In this document: piece by piece, positions 1-9,155 of the stretch
How the letters are laid out: the number at the start of each line of letters is the position of its first letter
How positions within the stretch are numbered: the stretch's first letter is position 1
DNA from: Mycoemilia scoparia
Taxonomy: Eukaryota > Kickxellomycota > Kickxellomycetes > Kickxellales > Kickxellaceae
Assembly: GCA_027575805.1 (NCBI GenBank)
Contig: JANBPU010000201.1
Coordinates: forward strand, 1 to 28,594
DNA: 28,594 bases
Reading direction: 5' to 3'
Notes under the pieces: model-generated
What the model saw: the letters and a program-made list of their open reading frames with translations, nothing else
What the model was told of the DNA's origin: nothing
The model's database searches: none
Translations under genes and position numbers: made by a program

Positions 1-210
1 GGAGTTCCTTTATGGCCTTCCGGTGCCTCTGATGAGCAAGTCCGTCAAACCATTGTCCAAATTATCCAGACATCAGATCTAATGAACATCACCAAAAAAC
101 AAGTCCGCGAGCAAGTTATTGCTCAATTCCATATGGGAGAAGAAGAAGCCAAGGGACGCAGGAAATTGATGAATGATACGATTGGAGAGACTCTTCAATC
201 AATACAGTAA
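1..210 (+). CDS. Chitin synthase, C-terminal end (DEK_C domain), 5' partial
   Basis: Frame 1 is open from the first base to a TAA at 208-210, giving 69 residues of a protein that begins outside the window. The visible part runs from a Gly/Pro/Trp-containing linker (VPLWPSG) into a helical module with the core DLMNITKKQVREQV. This matches the DEK C-terminal (DEK_C) fold that closes fungal division-2 chitin synthases (classes V/VII, often with an N-terminal myosin-like motor). Those enzymes are multi-pass membrane proteins that polymerise UDP-GlcNAc into cell-wall chitin; none of the catalytic domain is visible here. DEK_C also occurs in DEK and SWIB-type chromatin proteins, but its position at the extreme C terminus after a short linker favours a chitin synthase. 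Codon use is richer in C-ending codons than the flanking spacer. Confidence 0.72.
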   Translation, partial: GVPLWPSGASDEQVRQTIVQIIQTSDLMNITKKQVREQVIAQFHMGEEEAKGRRKLMNDTIGETLQSIQ

Positions 211-553
211 TTATCATTTCGCAATCTATTGTTATTTTCCAAGGATTCTTGGCTTTTTACTACTCTGTTTACACGGACACATATCCTCCCATATAATAAT
301 ATCTATTTACCCTTTTTTACAATCCTATCATCATTGTTTTTCTTTTAATACATTCAAAGCTTACAACATTAATTTCGCTTAGTTCCAGATATTTTTAGAA
401 AGGGATATGTATTTGTGTGAACCTGTGTAGAAAATAACCTTGACTAACTCTGCTTATGCTCGCGTTTTAAAAAACAGCAGATTTCTAGACATCTAGTCTT
501 TCAAAGCTGAGTTAGAAATTAATAGAGTGACAAGATTTCACTTGCGATCAAGT

Positions 554-657
554 GTATGAATCATGATTTTCGAAGGGTACCTTTTGGTGGCCAATGATTA
601 AAGGGGCAATCACAGCTGATTATCAAACATTCACCCTTCAAATATAATCGCCCATAT
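554..657 (+). repeat. MITE-like dispersed repeat, copy A
   Basis: The left end (555-581) matches the inverted copy at 7515-7636 over 27 nt with four differences, all transitions. The match continues through GAAGGGTACCTTTTGGTGG and AAAGGGGCAATCACA. The right end reads CTTCAAATATAATCGCCCAT, which in reverse complement resembles the left end, so the element has imperfect terminal inverted repeats. About 104 bp; no coding capacity. Confidence 0.65.
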
Positions 658-1075
658 TTAACACTAATTATTTTTTTAATTTATTGCCTTGCGATTACCA
701 AATATACTGAAATATACTAGAAAAACTAGGACTACAAATAAAATTGAGTTGTCTATTATCAAACCCAGTTTAACTCCCAATTTATTGCCAATCCATACTT
801 TACAGTTTGACAAAATAAAAATTCAAGCCAAAAATGCAAATATCCCAATATTGTCGTTAGCTTTCTTTTCTAGAGAGAAAAACAGGAAAAAAAGGCGTGT
901 ATTTATTTGTGTTTTCTAGGCTTACGGATTCTCATCGTTTGTGCTCTTTATCAGATACTTTAATCAAAAACTGTCCAAAGGCCATGATTTTGGTTTATCT
1001 CATCGTCAGACAGTCAGATTTTACAAGGCCATAAACAAGAATATCGGGTTACTAGGAGCTACATAGCAAATTCCC

Positions 1076-1135
1076 TGTAGCTGGGCCAAAATCTGAAGAC
1101 CTATTTCTATCTACCAAACATTCAATTAAAGTGAA
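1076..1135 (+). repeat. Second dispersed repeat family, fragment
   Basis: GGGCCAAAATCTGAAGACCT followed by ATTTCTATCTACCA is closely related to GGGCCAAAATCTCAGGACCA / ATTTCTGCCTACCA at about 8617-8655. In both places a related GTGAA-TTT segment follows. Diverged, no open frame; origin unknown. Confidence 0.5.
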
Positions 1136-1253
1136 TTTTGGCTGGATTCTCAAAATTATTTTTTATAAAATATTGTATAGAAAAATAAAATTGTTTGTAA
1201 ATAAAAAGAATGTGTATAACAATTTTTGGACTTTTGTAATGTATTGAAACCCC

Positions 1254-1260
1254 ATATAAA
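1254..1260 (+). promoter_or_regulatory. Putative TATA box for the 1349-2320 gene
   Basis: ATATAAA lies about 90 nt upstream of the ATG at 1349 and is followed by a pyrimidine-rich leader (1260-1345). There is no ATG between this box and 1349, so 1349 would be the first AUG on a message starting near 1285. Confidence 0.4.
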
Positions 1261-1348
1261 CCTCCTTTTTTCCACATATCCCAAACAGTTTCATCATCTT
1301 CCCCTCACCCACTCTCCTTCGCTTTGCTTTCCATTACTTTTTTCCACT

Positions 1349-2320
1349 ATGGAGCGCATCAAATCTTGCTTTCCCAGGAGTTTACGTCATATAGGTTCTA
1401 AAGAAATTGTCTTGGACACAATCCAACCCACTTCTCCCACCACCACAACAACAACAACAACTGAAGCCCTTGATAACGATCCACAAAGACTAAGATTTGT
1501 GGCCATAGATGAATTGATTCCAGCTCTTTGTGCAATAGAGTCGGTGCTGATAACCAACTATGGCCTCACTGGAGATAATTTGTCTTACTGTCTCCAGGGT
1601 ATGATCAAGATGGTCTTACTGTTTGCGACAAAAATAAACTCTGGAAAACCCGACATTACTAGTCAAGTCTGCGTTTTTGACAAATACGTTTCTGGTTTTC
1701 TCGAAAGAGCGACAGAGCATTTTAATGAAGTTACCAGTACCAACAATAACGATCGTGTTGATAACACCTTGCAGGACCAGGACAGCAGCAGGCAGAGTAG
1801 CTCTGTAGACCCTACACAAGATTCTAATGTCATTAAAAATAACCGTGAAAAACTTTTTTTCGTGATTTGGCATTTGTACAATTCTGTTGCAATTTCAGTT
1901 ATTAGATTGTTAGCTCCAGATCTCATCACTGTCACTGTCAACAAGAATCACCATCGGCCATATCATACTAAAGACATCTTAAGGAAGGCTAAGGAGGTCA
2001 TGGAAGGGTTTAACAAAGCACTTCCTTCCAGCACTTACTCTACTACCAGAACTGAAGATGCAATCCTTGATGTTGAAATCACTATACAAAATGGTGACAT
2101 CAAAGCTATTGAGAGCATAAAAAGTGCCAATGATGGCATGGAGGTCAGGAAGATTAAAAATAATGTGTTGCACCTTCTGAAGTCTGCTTTAAAAAAAGTA
2201 TCAACGACCAAAAAGGATTTTTGTGGCCAACAGCAGGACCCTACTCAGTGTCGATTTTTGAAACTGTTGGATACTTGTTCATTATCTCACGGAGCAATTG
2301 TTTTCCCAGAGCAGGGGTAA
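1349..2320 (+). CDS. Unrecognised 323-aa protein, mainly helical
   Basis: A single uninterrupted frame. I place the start at the first in-frame ATG (1349, context CACTATGG); the frame is open further 5' only through a pyrimidine-rich leader without ATG. I do not recognise the protein. It has a basic, Cys-containing N terminus (MERIKSCFPRS), a run of eight Thr around residue 30, then two largely hydrophobic/helical blocks (about residues 50-120 and 165-200) separated by an Asn/Asp/Gln/Ser-rich linker (about 125-160). A Lys-rich C-terminal part has Cys at FCGQQQ, QCRF and DTCS. There is no signal peptide, clear transmembrane segment or catalytic motif. It stands alone, followed by an AATAAA 65 nt past the stop. 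The ORF length, protein-like composition and flanking signals support a real gene; its role is unknown. Confidence 0.62.
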   Translation: MERIKSCFPRSLRHIGSKEIVLDTIQPTSPTTTTTTTTEALDNDPQRLRFVAIDELIPALCAIESVLITNYGLTGDNLSYCLQGMIKMVLLFATKINSGKPDITSQVCVFDKYVSGFLERATEHFNEVTSTNNNDRVDNTLQDQDSSRQSSSVDPTQDSNVIKNNREKLFFVIWHLYNSVAISVIRLLAPDLITVTVNKNHHRPYHTKDILRKAKEVMEGFNKALPSSTYSTTRTEDAILDVEITIQNGDIKAIESIKSANDGMEVRKIKNNVLHLLKSALKKVSTTKKDFCGQQQDPTQCRFLKLLDTCSLSHGAIVFPEQG

Positions 2321-2384
2321 CCTTTTTCAGTACCTTTTTGGCAAAACAATGATAGTTTGTTTGTTTAGACTCTTTTGGGATCTT

Positions 2385-2390
2385 GAATAA
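2385..2390 (+). terminator. Polyadenylation signal AATAAA
   Basis: CTTGAATAAATATATTTG lies 65 nt after the TAA of the 1349-2320 gene, an ordinary distance for a fungal 3' UTR. Confidence 0.45.
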
Positions 2391-2736
2391 ATATATTTGA
2401 CACACTCTTTTTGCAAATGATACAGATAGTTATGAAAAATGAATATGCTAAATGAATTCCAAATCATCACTCAAATTTCATAGCTGAATGTGATATCCAG
2501 CCTAATTCTATAATTCATTACTCAAACAAGCATACTATCAATATGCAACTTAACGCTCACAGTTTATTTGGTAGGAATTATAACTCCCATATGTAACTGA
2601 TATTGAATTTATAGCCTAGCCCTGTATAAGGTCCAATTCACATTACACTTTCGCTCCAATCTTTAGAAGATTTATTTTAAACTGTCTGACCAAGATTAAA
2701 AGACATGCTGCCACCACTATTATTGGTATTGTCATA
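2391..2736. other. Spacer, no feature seen
   Basis: AT-rich sequence between the poly(A) signal of the gene on the left and the 3' end of the decayed minus-strand gene. I see no repeat copy, RNA gene or coding frame. Confidence 0.5.
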
Positions 2737-3356
2737 TTATCTTGAAAACTCGCTATAAGTCTTTATCATCCCAGGATAATTCCCAATCAACCTTTCAAAA
2801 AATAAAGTAGCTATATTGACACATTCACCAAAGCTACAATCTCTGTCTTTGGTATTACTGTTAATGTTTCTGGTGAACTTTATTATCTTGATTTGATATT
2901 TATAGTCAATGTCCAACACAATCTTGACCCTTTTATTTAATGCGAGTTTAATATCACCCAAATCACAAATCGTCTGCTGATATATGGAATTAGATGAATA
3001 TTTGGCTGATAAATTCATAATATCTACTTTTGAATTTTTATCAATTAATACATCTTTTGTTAATATTATCAGAGAATTTGTAAAAACATATTATTTATTA
3101 GCTCGCAAAAATCATACCCAACTTGGCTTTTTCTCTTGTGGTGGTGGTGGTGGTGGTGGTGGTGATGTTGATTTATTTTTGTCTTTTTCAAACTGTGCAT
3201 CATATTTATCAGCGTTTCTTCAGGGTCATTACTATCATCATTGTCGTTGCTGTTAAGGTTTAAAAGTTCATCCCAAGCATTAAGAAACCGTAATGACAAT
3301 ATATCAATTTAAATTTGTGTTTTGGTTAGTTTGTCAAACTCTTTGATAGCTTTCCA
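2737..3356 (-). pseudogene. Decayed protein gene with in-frame stop and frameshift
   Basis: Read on the minus strand from about 3356, one frame gives WKAIKEFDKLTKTQI, then a TAA at 3309-3311. The same frame continues IDILSLRFLNAWDELLNL, an Asn/Asp-rich stretch and ten His (the GTG repeat at 3138-3163), and terminates at 3069. The neighbouring frame takes over near 3085-3095 in an AAT-rich run, continues YVFTNSLIILTKDVLID, and stays open to a TAA at 2737-2739. The two pieces read as one protein broken by one nonsense and one frameshift change; the ends of the open pieces have no ATG start of their own except internal Met codons. I tested an intron from the GTATGA donor at the end of the first piece, but no AG downstream restores the phase. 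I do not recognise the family. A spliced functional gene with unusual junctions cannot be excluded. Confidence 0.42.
3138..3163. repeat. (GTG)n trinucleotide repeat
   Basis: About eight GTG units in a row. On the minus strand this is a CAC/CAT run that would encode ten His inside the decayed gene. Confidence 0.85.
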
Positions 3357-3990
3357 AAAAAATTATAATAATATAGGGATGTAGGTGAAACTTCTTGGGT
3401 GGTGATGAAAATTTAAGCTTGAACTCCTCTAAACACATTTCTATAGTTGAAAATGGGGAGAGACAATGACAGATCTCAGATTGGACAGTCAATGTTTCTG
3501 GCTTAGGAATTTTGTTCCATTAGGGAATAGATTGCAAGGAGAGTAATTTGTTTCAGAAATCTATTTTATGAAGGTTTTCTGTTCAAAATTTATCCCGCTC
3601 AACTGCTCATTTTTCTTTTTTAGAAACAACTTTGCGGCTAGAGAGTAGGTTAATGAAGTAGCAGTTAGAACTTTTTAATGTCTTTATTCAAAGGCACCCT
3701 GTAGGAGTATATGAATTTTCTTTGCTTTGTTGCTTGTTTATTTCTTAAGAAAAGTTCCAAAAAGTGCTTGGCTAAACTAAATACAGGCTGTAGATTTAAA
3801 TAATATAAACATAAGCGATAATGCTTATAATTATGATTCCTGTGCTAATGGAAAAATCAAAAAGGTAAAATGAACATTCGGATTTGTAACTTCATAGAAA
3901 AGTATTGTTCTGAAAAATAGGCCACCAAATCATATGCTTTACAAATACTAATATTGTTGTAGCCACTAACTCTAGTTCATGTACTATCTT

Positions 3991-4011
3991 GTGTGTGTGT
4001 GTGTGTGTGTG
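3991..4011. repeat. (GT)10 microsatellite
   Basis: Uninterrupted GT dinucleotide run of 21 nt. Confidence 0.95.
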
Positions 4012-4377
4012 CTTGAGGAATAAGTGAGGCGTTTTATTTTAAATAGAACTTAAAACTAAACATAATAAAAGTGCTCTACTGAAAATGAATAATAATGGGG
4101 CAACCGTGTCAGCTTCACAAATTTTAAAATTGTTTAAATTGCTTGGTCATAAGGGTACTTAAAAGATCTTATAGGATTTTGCAAGATTTGTCAGGCTTTA
4201 ACTGCAAACTCCTAAAGGGCTAAAGTAAACTTTAGTCCTCCTAAACATCTAATTATTGTTTGAACATGTAAAACCAATTAAATTGTCCTATTGGTTAGCA
4301 TTTGTATAAATAAAGGTATATATAATCCCATTAATGAAATGTCATGTTTGGCGGCTTTTAGGTGTTGATATCTGGAT

Positions 4378-4410
4378 CACAATGTTTGAAGGGTGCCTTT
4401 TGGTAGTCAC
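4378..4410 (+). repeat. MITE-like dispersed repeat, copy D (half)
   Basis: Contains TTTGAAGGGTGCCTTTTGGT, matching the left end of the family (TTTGAAGGGTACCTTTTGGT) with one change, preceded by a recognisable GGATCACAATG version of the terminal sequence. No matching right end was found nearby, so this looks like a truncated or decayed copy. Confidence 0.5.
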
Positions 4411-5269
4411 AATAAAATCGGTAATTAATATTTATTAAAAAATAGGTATATATAAATAGTGTGACGGTTTGTGTGTTCCCTTTATATACTTTATCCATAG
4501 TATATATACTCTGAAGTCAATGCTCACTTCAGAATAGCCTTTTAGTAGAATAGTCAAAGAGTATAGGCTCTGATTCATTACAGACTGTATGTCAATTAAT
4601 CAGACTAGCAGGTTTAGAAATTGTCCATTGCTTTATAGTACTATTTATCCTTTTTGTGTCATATATTTCATTTAGGCTGGATTTAATAAGGTCATGCGAA
4701 CAGACCTATGCAGCATACAGACAATGGATGCATGGAGTTGTATCTAAGCCAATAGGAAATCATTTGGAGTGTAGAACTCTGGAGCTTTCTGAGTATTAAG
4801 AGCTCCTCTGCTCTGTGACTCCCAAATAAATAAAACCACGCATACATACTTGTATATTTACCCTGACCTACTTGTTCTATTTTTGAAACCTTAATTTCCT
4901 TTTTATATTCCATTCCTTTATTTGCCACTTGCTTCCTTACTTCTTAACTTTAAGCTAACTACTGCAACCTTTAATACGCCCGCTCAATTGTATTATACAC
5001 AGATAAATTGATATAGAAACAACACAAGCCAACCATTTTGTTTCTCATACAAATAACAACTCTTTTACCTTACTGTATACTACACATACAAACACATACA
5101 TACCTTTTATTCCACAATTCACTGCACATTCAGCTAACTCACGCTCTGTAATTCTAAAGGTTCATAAAACAGCAGCAGCACTTGCCTCCATATCACAAAG
5201 ATATCTTTCTTTTTGTCTTTTCTCATTAATATCCCATATTATTACTATTGAGGTCATATACACGTCAGT

Positions 5270-6289
5270 ATGACCAATTCACAACAACCTAGCATAAACA
5301 GCAACAGCAAAAATGATAGAGCAACGGGCAGCCCAGAAAACTCATGGAACAAGCTGGTTCGTGAAACTGTATTATCAAACCACAATGTCGAACCATTTTA
5401 CAACAAAGTCAGTGCATTTGAACGACGCTTCCGAAGAGCCCTAATAATGTACGAAAATATGATTAAACAAGGTGCCAATCCCAAACATATCAGCCAGAAA
5501 GTAAATGAAATATTTCCCCATTTCGAAGTTATGTACAATTGTTATACTTCGCATCCCTTTTCAAACCAATTAGAAATGGTACAGTCGTTTGCTGAAGCAC
5601 AAGAAAAGGGTTTATTTCCACTTGAAGCCATGCCTTCCAACTTCTCCTCCTCTGACATTACATCTACATCATCATCCACAACTGCAACTACGACTACAAC
5701 TGCTACAACCACTACCACTAAGGTTATAATATCACAATCCCGTAACATGGCATACACCGCACAACCACTGCATCCTACATGTAAACAAGGATGCAAGGAC
5801 TGTAGTACACTACTTACAGCCAAATCTATAATGGAGGAATTGGCAGCTTCCCCATCTTTGGAAAGAACATTGGATAATCCTAACCATCCGCCTATTTTTG
5901 CTACCAATTCGCCGCTATATCGTAAACACAAAAAAAGGTATGTCATCAATGGCGGTAGCGGTGGCTTGTCTGAAAGTCCAAATAAGAAATCAGGACTCCA
6001 AAGAAGGCTTTCTTCAGAATCTGCTTCTTCAGATACTACAACTGAACATGATGATAATCATGCTGACCATCACCATGAGACCGATAGCAATGACCTAAAC
6101 AACTACGAAAACAATAATAATAATAATAATAATAACGTGGATGATGTTGATGAATCTCTGTTGGAATTGCTTTCCAAAATATCTAATGAAGAACTATCCG
6201 TAGATACACATGAAATTGATAGCAAGATTCGTAACTTTGAGCAGAGGTTTAATAAAAATCGATTAAATACAAAATTGATGACATTTTAG
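5270..6289 (+). CDS. Unrecognised 339-aa protein with Thr and Asn homopolymer tracts
   Basis: One uninterrupted frame from ATG (5270) to TAG (6287-6289). This is the first ATG after a 530-nt ATG-free leader, which supports the start. Residues 26-100 form a basic, helical, probably folded region (SWNKLVRETV... FERRFRRALIMYENMIKQGA). Residues 127-150 are a Ser/Thr run, residues 171-178 carry a C-x3-C-x2-C cluster (TCKQGCKDC), and residues 218-250 are basic with Ser. About 258-290 is an Asp/His/Asn-rich tract ending in nine Asn, and the C-terminal 50 residues are helical and acidic (DESLLELLSKISNEELS) with a basic end. There is no signal peptide or transmembrane helix. I do not recognise the family. 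The alternation of compact blocks and low-complexity linkers is typical of regulatory or scaffold proteins, but that is only an analogy. Confidence 0.68.
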   Translation: MTNSQQPSINSNSKNDRATGSPENSWNKLVRETVLSNHNVEPFYNKVSAFERRFRRALIMYENMIKQGANPKHISQKVNEIFPHFEVMYNCYTSHPFSNQLEMVQSFAEAQEKGLFPLEAMPSNFSSSDITSTSSSTTATTTTTATTTTTKVIISQSRNMAYTAQPLHPTCKQGCKDCSTLLTAKSIMEELAASPSLERTLDNPNHPPIFATNSPLYRKHKKRYVINGGSGGLSESPNKKSGLQRRLSSESASSDTTTEHDDNHADHHHETDSNDLNNYENNNNNNNNNVDDVDESLLELLSKISNEELSVDTHEIDSKIRNFEQRFNKNRLNTKLMTF

Positions 6290-6496
6290 CTTGATATTAA
6301 AGTTGAATTGACATCACTGCCATCTTGACGCTTTTACCGCTGCTTTAACTGTTTTTAACTATTTCTCCATGTATGATCGTGCTATCTTTTGCTATACTCA
6401 TTTTACAACTGAACTTTGATACAACCAAACTGTATTTTTTATATTTTCATTCTTTTAAAAAATATTTCTTGTAGGGGCTAAATTGTGTAGAATGTA

Positions 6497-6502
6497 GAAT
6501 AA
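6497..6502 (+). terminator. Possible polyadenylation signal AATAAA
   Basis: GTAGAATAAAATGAG lies about 210 nt after the stop of the 5270 gene and before the oppositely oriented tRNA gene. It is the nearest canonical hexamer, so assignment to that gene is tentative. Confidence 0.3.
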
Positions 6503-6563
6503 AATGAGTTGGGGATTTGTTTACGTATGTTGTAGGATAAAAAACACATATCAGAAATGGGTG

Positions 6564-6577
6564 AAAAAACTCAAAAA
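6564..6577 (-). terminator. RNA polymerase III terminator of tRNA-Ser
   Basis: On the minus strand, immediately after the tRNA 3' end, come T5 (6573-6577) and then T6 (6564-6569), the expected oligo-T signals. Confidence 0.75.
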
Positions 6578-6580
6578 GTT

Positions 6581-6662
6581 CGTCACCAACAGGATTTGAA
6601 CCTGTGCGGGAAAATCCCATGTGATTTCTAGTCACACGCCTTAACCACTCGGCCATAGTGAC
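6581..6662 (-). tRNA. tRNA-Ser (anticodon AGA)
   Basis: The reverse complement folds as a class II tRNA of 82 nt. The acceptor arm is GTCACTA with TGGTGAC plus discriminator G, and the D arm is GCCGAGTGGTTAAGGC (A box). The anticodon stem TGTGA/TCACA carries loop CTAGAAA, so the anticodon AGA is at 6627-6629 and decodes UCU-type Ser codons. There is a long variable arm (TGGGATTTTCCCG) and a T arm ACAGG-TTCGAAT-CCTGT containing the B box. There is no intron and CCA is not encoded. The acceptor stem has one T-G wobble pair. The small open frame across it (MAEWLRR...GSNPV) is the usual artefact of a tRNA-Ser sequence. Confidence 0.96.
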
Positions 6663-7514
6663 AAAGTACAAATTGGTTTTTTTCTGGTCATATTTATTAT
6701 AATATAAGAAATTTGAGTATTGGATTAAATCAATTAGTGTTTTAACATTAATACCAGGCCCTTAATCCTCAGCTTATTGCCCCCAATACTAGAATTTTGA
6801 AATTGGTAACTTCGCCAATTAAACTTTTATTTTGGGTGGCTTTGAATTAGTAGTAACCTAGAAAGAACGAGCTGAGGCTTACATTTTAGTAATGACAATA
6901 ACAGGCTTGGACTTAGAGACAAATAGATCTTTATTGATAGTTACTTTTTTAGAACATTATTAGCATTAAAGAATTGTTTATAGTTTGAAGTCCGTACCAC
7001 ATCTCCTAATTTGCATTTGCAACTGCATTCATCTTCCTGCCTTTTATGGTTTATAATAACATATCTCTGTTTCTTACAACCTTATAATGCTATCATTTGT
7101 TGCTGCTGCTATAGTAACGATGACAGTAGTGATGGCGAGATATCAGGGCAGTAATAACGAATCCGTGAGTCTTTACGGACTCTACCTCTCTCTCATGTAT
7201 TTCCACAACAATATTAGTTTAAAACATTCTTTTATAAAACACTATAGCATTCTATATATCAGAATCACTGTTTGAGCCATTCATAATATTAACATATGCC
7301 AAAGAGTTAAAAGAAAGCCATAGAACTTCTTAACATCGCACAATATATAAGGAGAGTTACTGATGGATATTTTAGTAAGCTGACCATAAATGTATACAAG
7401 TCGCTATTGTTTTGTTTTTGCTAAATCATGTAGCAATGGCAATACTCAACCCATTGGCTTGTTTACAGGCCCACTAACTCATGCTTCTGTTATTTATTTA
7501 TCTCATCTAATCCT

Positions 7515-7636
7515 ATATGGGTAGTTATTTTTGAGGGGCGACCATTTGATAACAAATAGTAATCATACATTTGGTTGTGATTGCCCCTTTGATTGTTGGC
7601 CACCAAAAGGTACCCTTCAAAAATTATAATCCATAT
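7515..7636 (-). repeat. MITE-like dispersed repeat, copy B (most complete, inverted)
   Basis: About 122 bp bounded by ATATGG at 7515 and CCATAT ending at 7636. Read from each end inward the termini are TATGGATTATAATTTTTGAA and TATGGGTAGTTATTTTTGAG, an imperfect terminal inverted repeat of about 27 bp. The internal part contains GGGGCAATCACA, shared with copy A. No open frame of note, so it would be non-autonomous. Confidence 0.7.
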
Positions 7637-8122
7637 GTGAAAAGAGGTTAGAAACCTGATCACTTTATTGCAAACAATATCATTTTCTATACTCACAAAT
7701 GTTATGACTACTTCTGCTACGGACACCATAGGGCAAGATAGTAATAATAACTATACATATACATCCTTCATTCTATTATATCATAGTGATACTCAATTTC
7801 TTCACGACCCCAAGAATACTATTCTCTACTATTTCGAATGGTTAGATAGAGAGATATATATATACGATCTGAATAATAGCATTGTGGTTCTTCTAGAAGT
7901 TTAAACCATAACAATATATTACTATCAAAGATAAATGATATCTTTTACTATACTAGAAACAGCATCAAAGTTGGACTTCTGTCCAATTATTATTACTGTT
8001 ATTGATTTCAAGAAATGCATCAGCTAAATAAATAGCTATTGATTCAGCTCACAGAATGAATCCTTCTCTGTCTCTCTCTCCACACAACAGTAATGCCTTT
8101 TATAGAAATATATGGATCAAAG

Positions 8123-8125
<3 letters not shown>

Positions 8126-8153
<28 letters not shown>
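8126..8153. repeat. (AC)n microsatellite
   Basis: 28-nt uninterrupted AC/CA dinucleotide run. Confidence 0.95.
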
Positions 8154-8157
<4 letters not shown>

Positions 8158-8231
8158 CTTGCGGTTAGATTTATTCGCACATACACAACAAATATACACT
8201 TTTTACACCCAAACTAAGTGTTTGGGATACA

Positions 8232-8253
8232 GAGAGAGAGAGACAGAGAGAGA
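8232..8253. repeat. (AG)n-rich microsatellite
   Basis: GA/AG dinucleotide run interrupted once by ACAG. Confidence 0.85.
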
Positions 8254-8553
8254 GTCGAATTTGAATTTCTTTTCAAGAATTCTTTTTGGGATTATTCAGT
8301 AAGCCCAAAATAGGAATCTCCGTAATGGTATTGAACATTTATTACTGCTGGTATTGTAGGAAAAAATATAGAGTGTGGGTAATGCGATTTATTAGTTAAA
8401 TGTAGGGATGCGTGCACCCACTATTGCTATTCGTCACAAGCTAGTCATGAGGAAGCGATATACATTCGCCTGTGTGTCTGCCCGTTACCCACCTGCCTCA
8501 TTTTAATACAGTTGCAACCAACACCTCATGCACTGCTTTAAATATATGGCCAG

Positions 8554-8690
8554 AGTCCACAAGGCCTTGGGCAAAATGGTGGGTCCCCGGGAGTTGCATG
8601 TGGAATGGTTGATGATTGGGCCAAAATCTCAGGACCAATTTCTGCCTACCATACGCTTGATCACTTGTGAACTTTGATCATTTGGCAGAG
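8554..8690 (+). repeat. Second dispersed repeat family, longest copy
   Basis: Contains GTCCACAAGGCCTTGGGCAA, GGAGTTGCATGT, GGGCCAAAATCTCAGGACCA and ATTTCTGCCTACCA. The first half is related to 28233-28276 (TTGGGCAAAACGGGTCCACA, GAGTTGCATGTAA), the second half to 1076-1135. The element thus appears to be at least 130 bp with only pieces surviving elsewhere. No coding frame. Confidence 0.5.
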
Positions 8691-8805
8691 TAGTCTCCCC
8701 TAAAAAGATACCAGGATATCCCCTTAGATACTGGCCAATCGTCACTGAGACTCCAGCCAAAATGCATGAGGGTATTTGTCTGCTCCCTTTTGGTAGAAAG
8801 CCTGC

Positions 8806-8930
8806 CATATAGGCCGTTATTTTTGAAGAGCTGCCAATTTTTACCAGTAGATCAGCGTCAACTTGCCTATTGGTCAGTCTATATTATCATTGATAATATT
8901 AATTTAGCCCTTCAAAAATAATCGCCCATG
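8806..8930 (+). repeat. MITE-like dispersed repeat, copy C
   Basis: About 125 bp. The left end is CATATAGGCCGTTATTTTTG. The right end, in reverse complement, is CATGGGCGATTATTTTTGAA. The ends agree with each other and with copies A and B, while the interior differs, as expected for a family defined mainly by its termini. Confidence 0.62.
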
Positions 8931-9148
8931 TAACATGTTTATATAAGATGTGGTGATCAGAACTCAGAATGTACATATAAAAACTATTCATAAGAGTATT
9001 GTTAGATGCAGTGCTGCAACTAGCATTTTCACACTCAAATACCCTGTAGGCTATGCAGTGCCAATATCTTTGTGTTCCAATCCTGTGTGTACCCACTTGT
9101 ATATCAACTATTGAACAATCAAACTGCAATATCCGAGCATCTCTTGGC

Positions 9149-9155
9149 TTTATAA
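9149..9155 (+). promoter_or_regulatory. Possible TATA box of an unidentified transcript
   Basis: GGCTTTATAAAAACC is a good TATA-like sequence. It is followed by about 300 nt of less AT-biased DNA (9180-9460) and AATAAAA near 9553. The longest frames there are a 32-codon frame from ATG 9166 and an open stretch 9224-9451 without an ATG start, neither recognisable. Confidence 0.25.

Larger units (their letters stand above)
211..1253. other. Intergenic spacer with two dispersed-repeat fragments
   Basis: AT-rich DNA without a credible coding frame. The short open frames at 173-382 and 689-919 lack a plausible start or protein-like composition. It contains a MITE-like copy at 554-657 and a second-family fragment around 1076-1135, both listed separately. 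Confidence 0.6.
3360..5269. other. Long gene-free spacer upstream of the 5270 gene
   Basis: About 1.9 kb of AT-rich DNA with no supportable coding frame. It contains a (GT)n microsatellite at 3991-4011 and a half copy of the MITE-like family at 4378-4410. The last 530 nt (4736-5269) contain no ATG on the plus strand, consistent with promoter plus leader of the next gene. Confidence 0.55.
6663..9140. other. Gene-poor spacer rich in short repeats
   Basis: No convincing coding frame in about 2.5 kb; the open frames seen are short, start at non-ATG codons or are AT-biased. It contains MITE-like copies at 7515-7636 and 8806-8930, a (CA)n run, an AG-rich run and a second-family repeat at 8554-8690. 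Confidence 0.55.

Noticed and set aside
1226..1348. N-terminal extension of the 1349 gene from TTG at 1226
   Set aside because: There is no ATG in this segment, it contains the TATA-like box, and its translation is that of a pyrimidine-rich leader.
2737..3163. Spliced two-exon minus-strand gene using the GTATGA donor near 3113
   Set aside because: The donor leaves phase 2, but every AG before the second frame gives phase 0 or 1, so no normal junction restores the frame.
6447..6671. Minus-strand open frame of 74 codons containing MAEWLRR and GSNPV
   Set aside because: It is the translation of the tRNA-Ser gene; these peptides are well-known artefacts of tRNA-Ser/Leu loci.
8093..8302. 69-codon frame with Thr-His repeats
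   Set aside because: It is a translation of the AC and AG microsatellites from a chance ATG, not protein-like outside the repeats.
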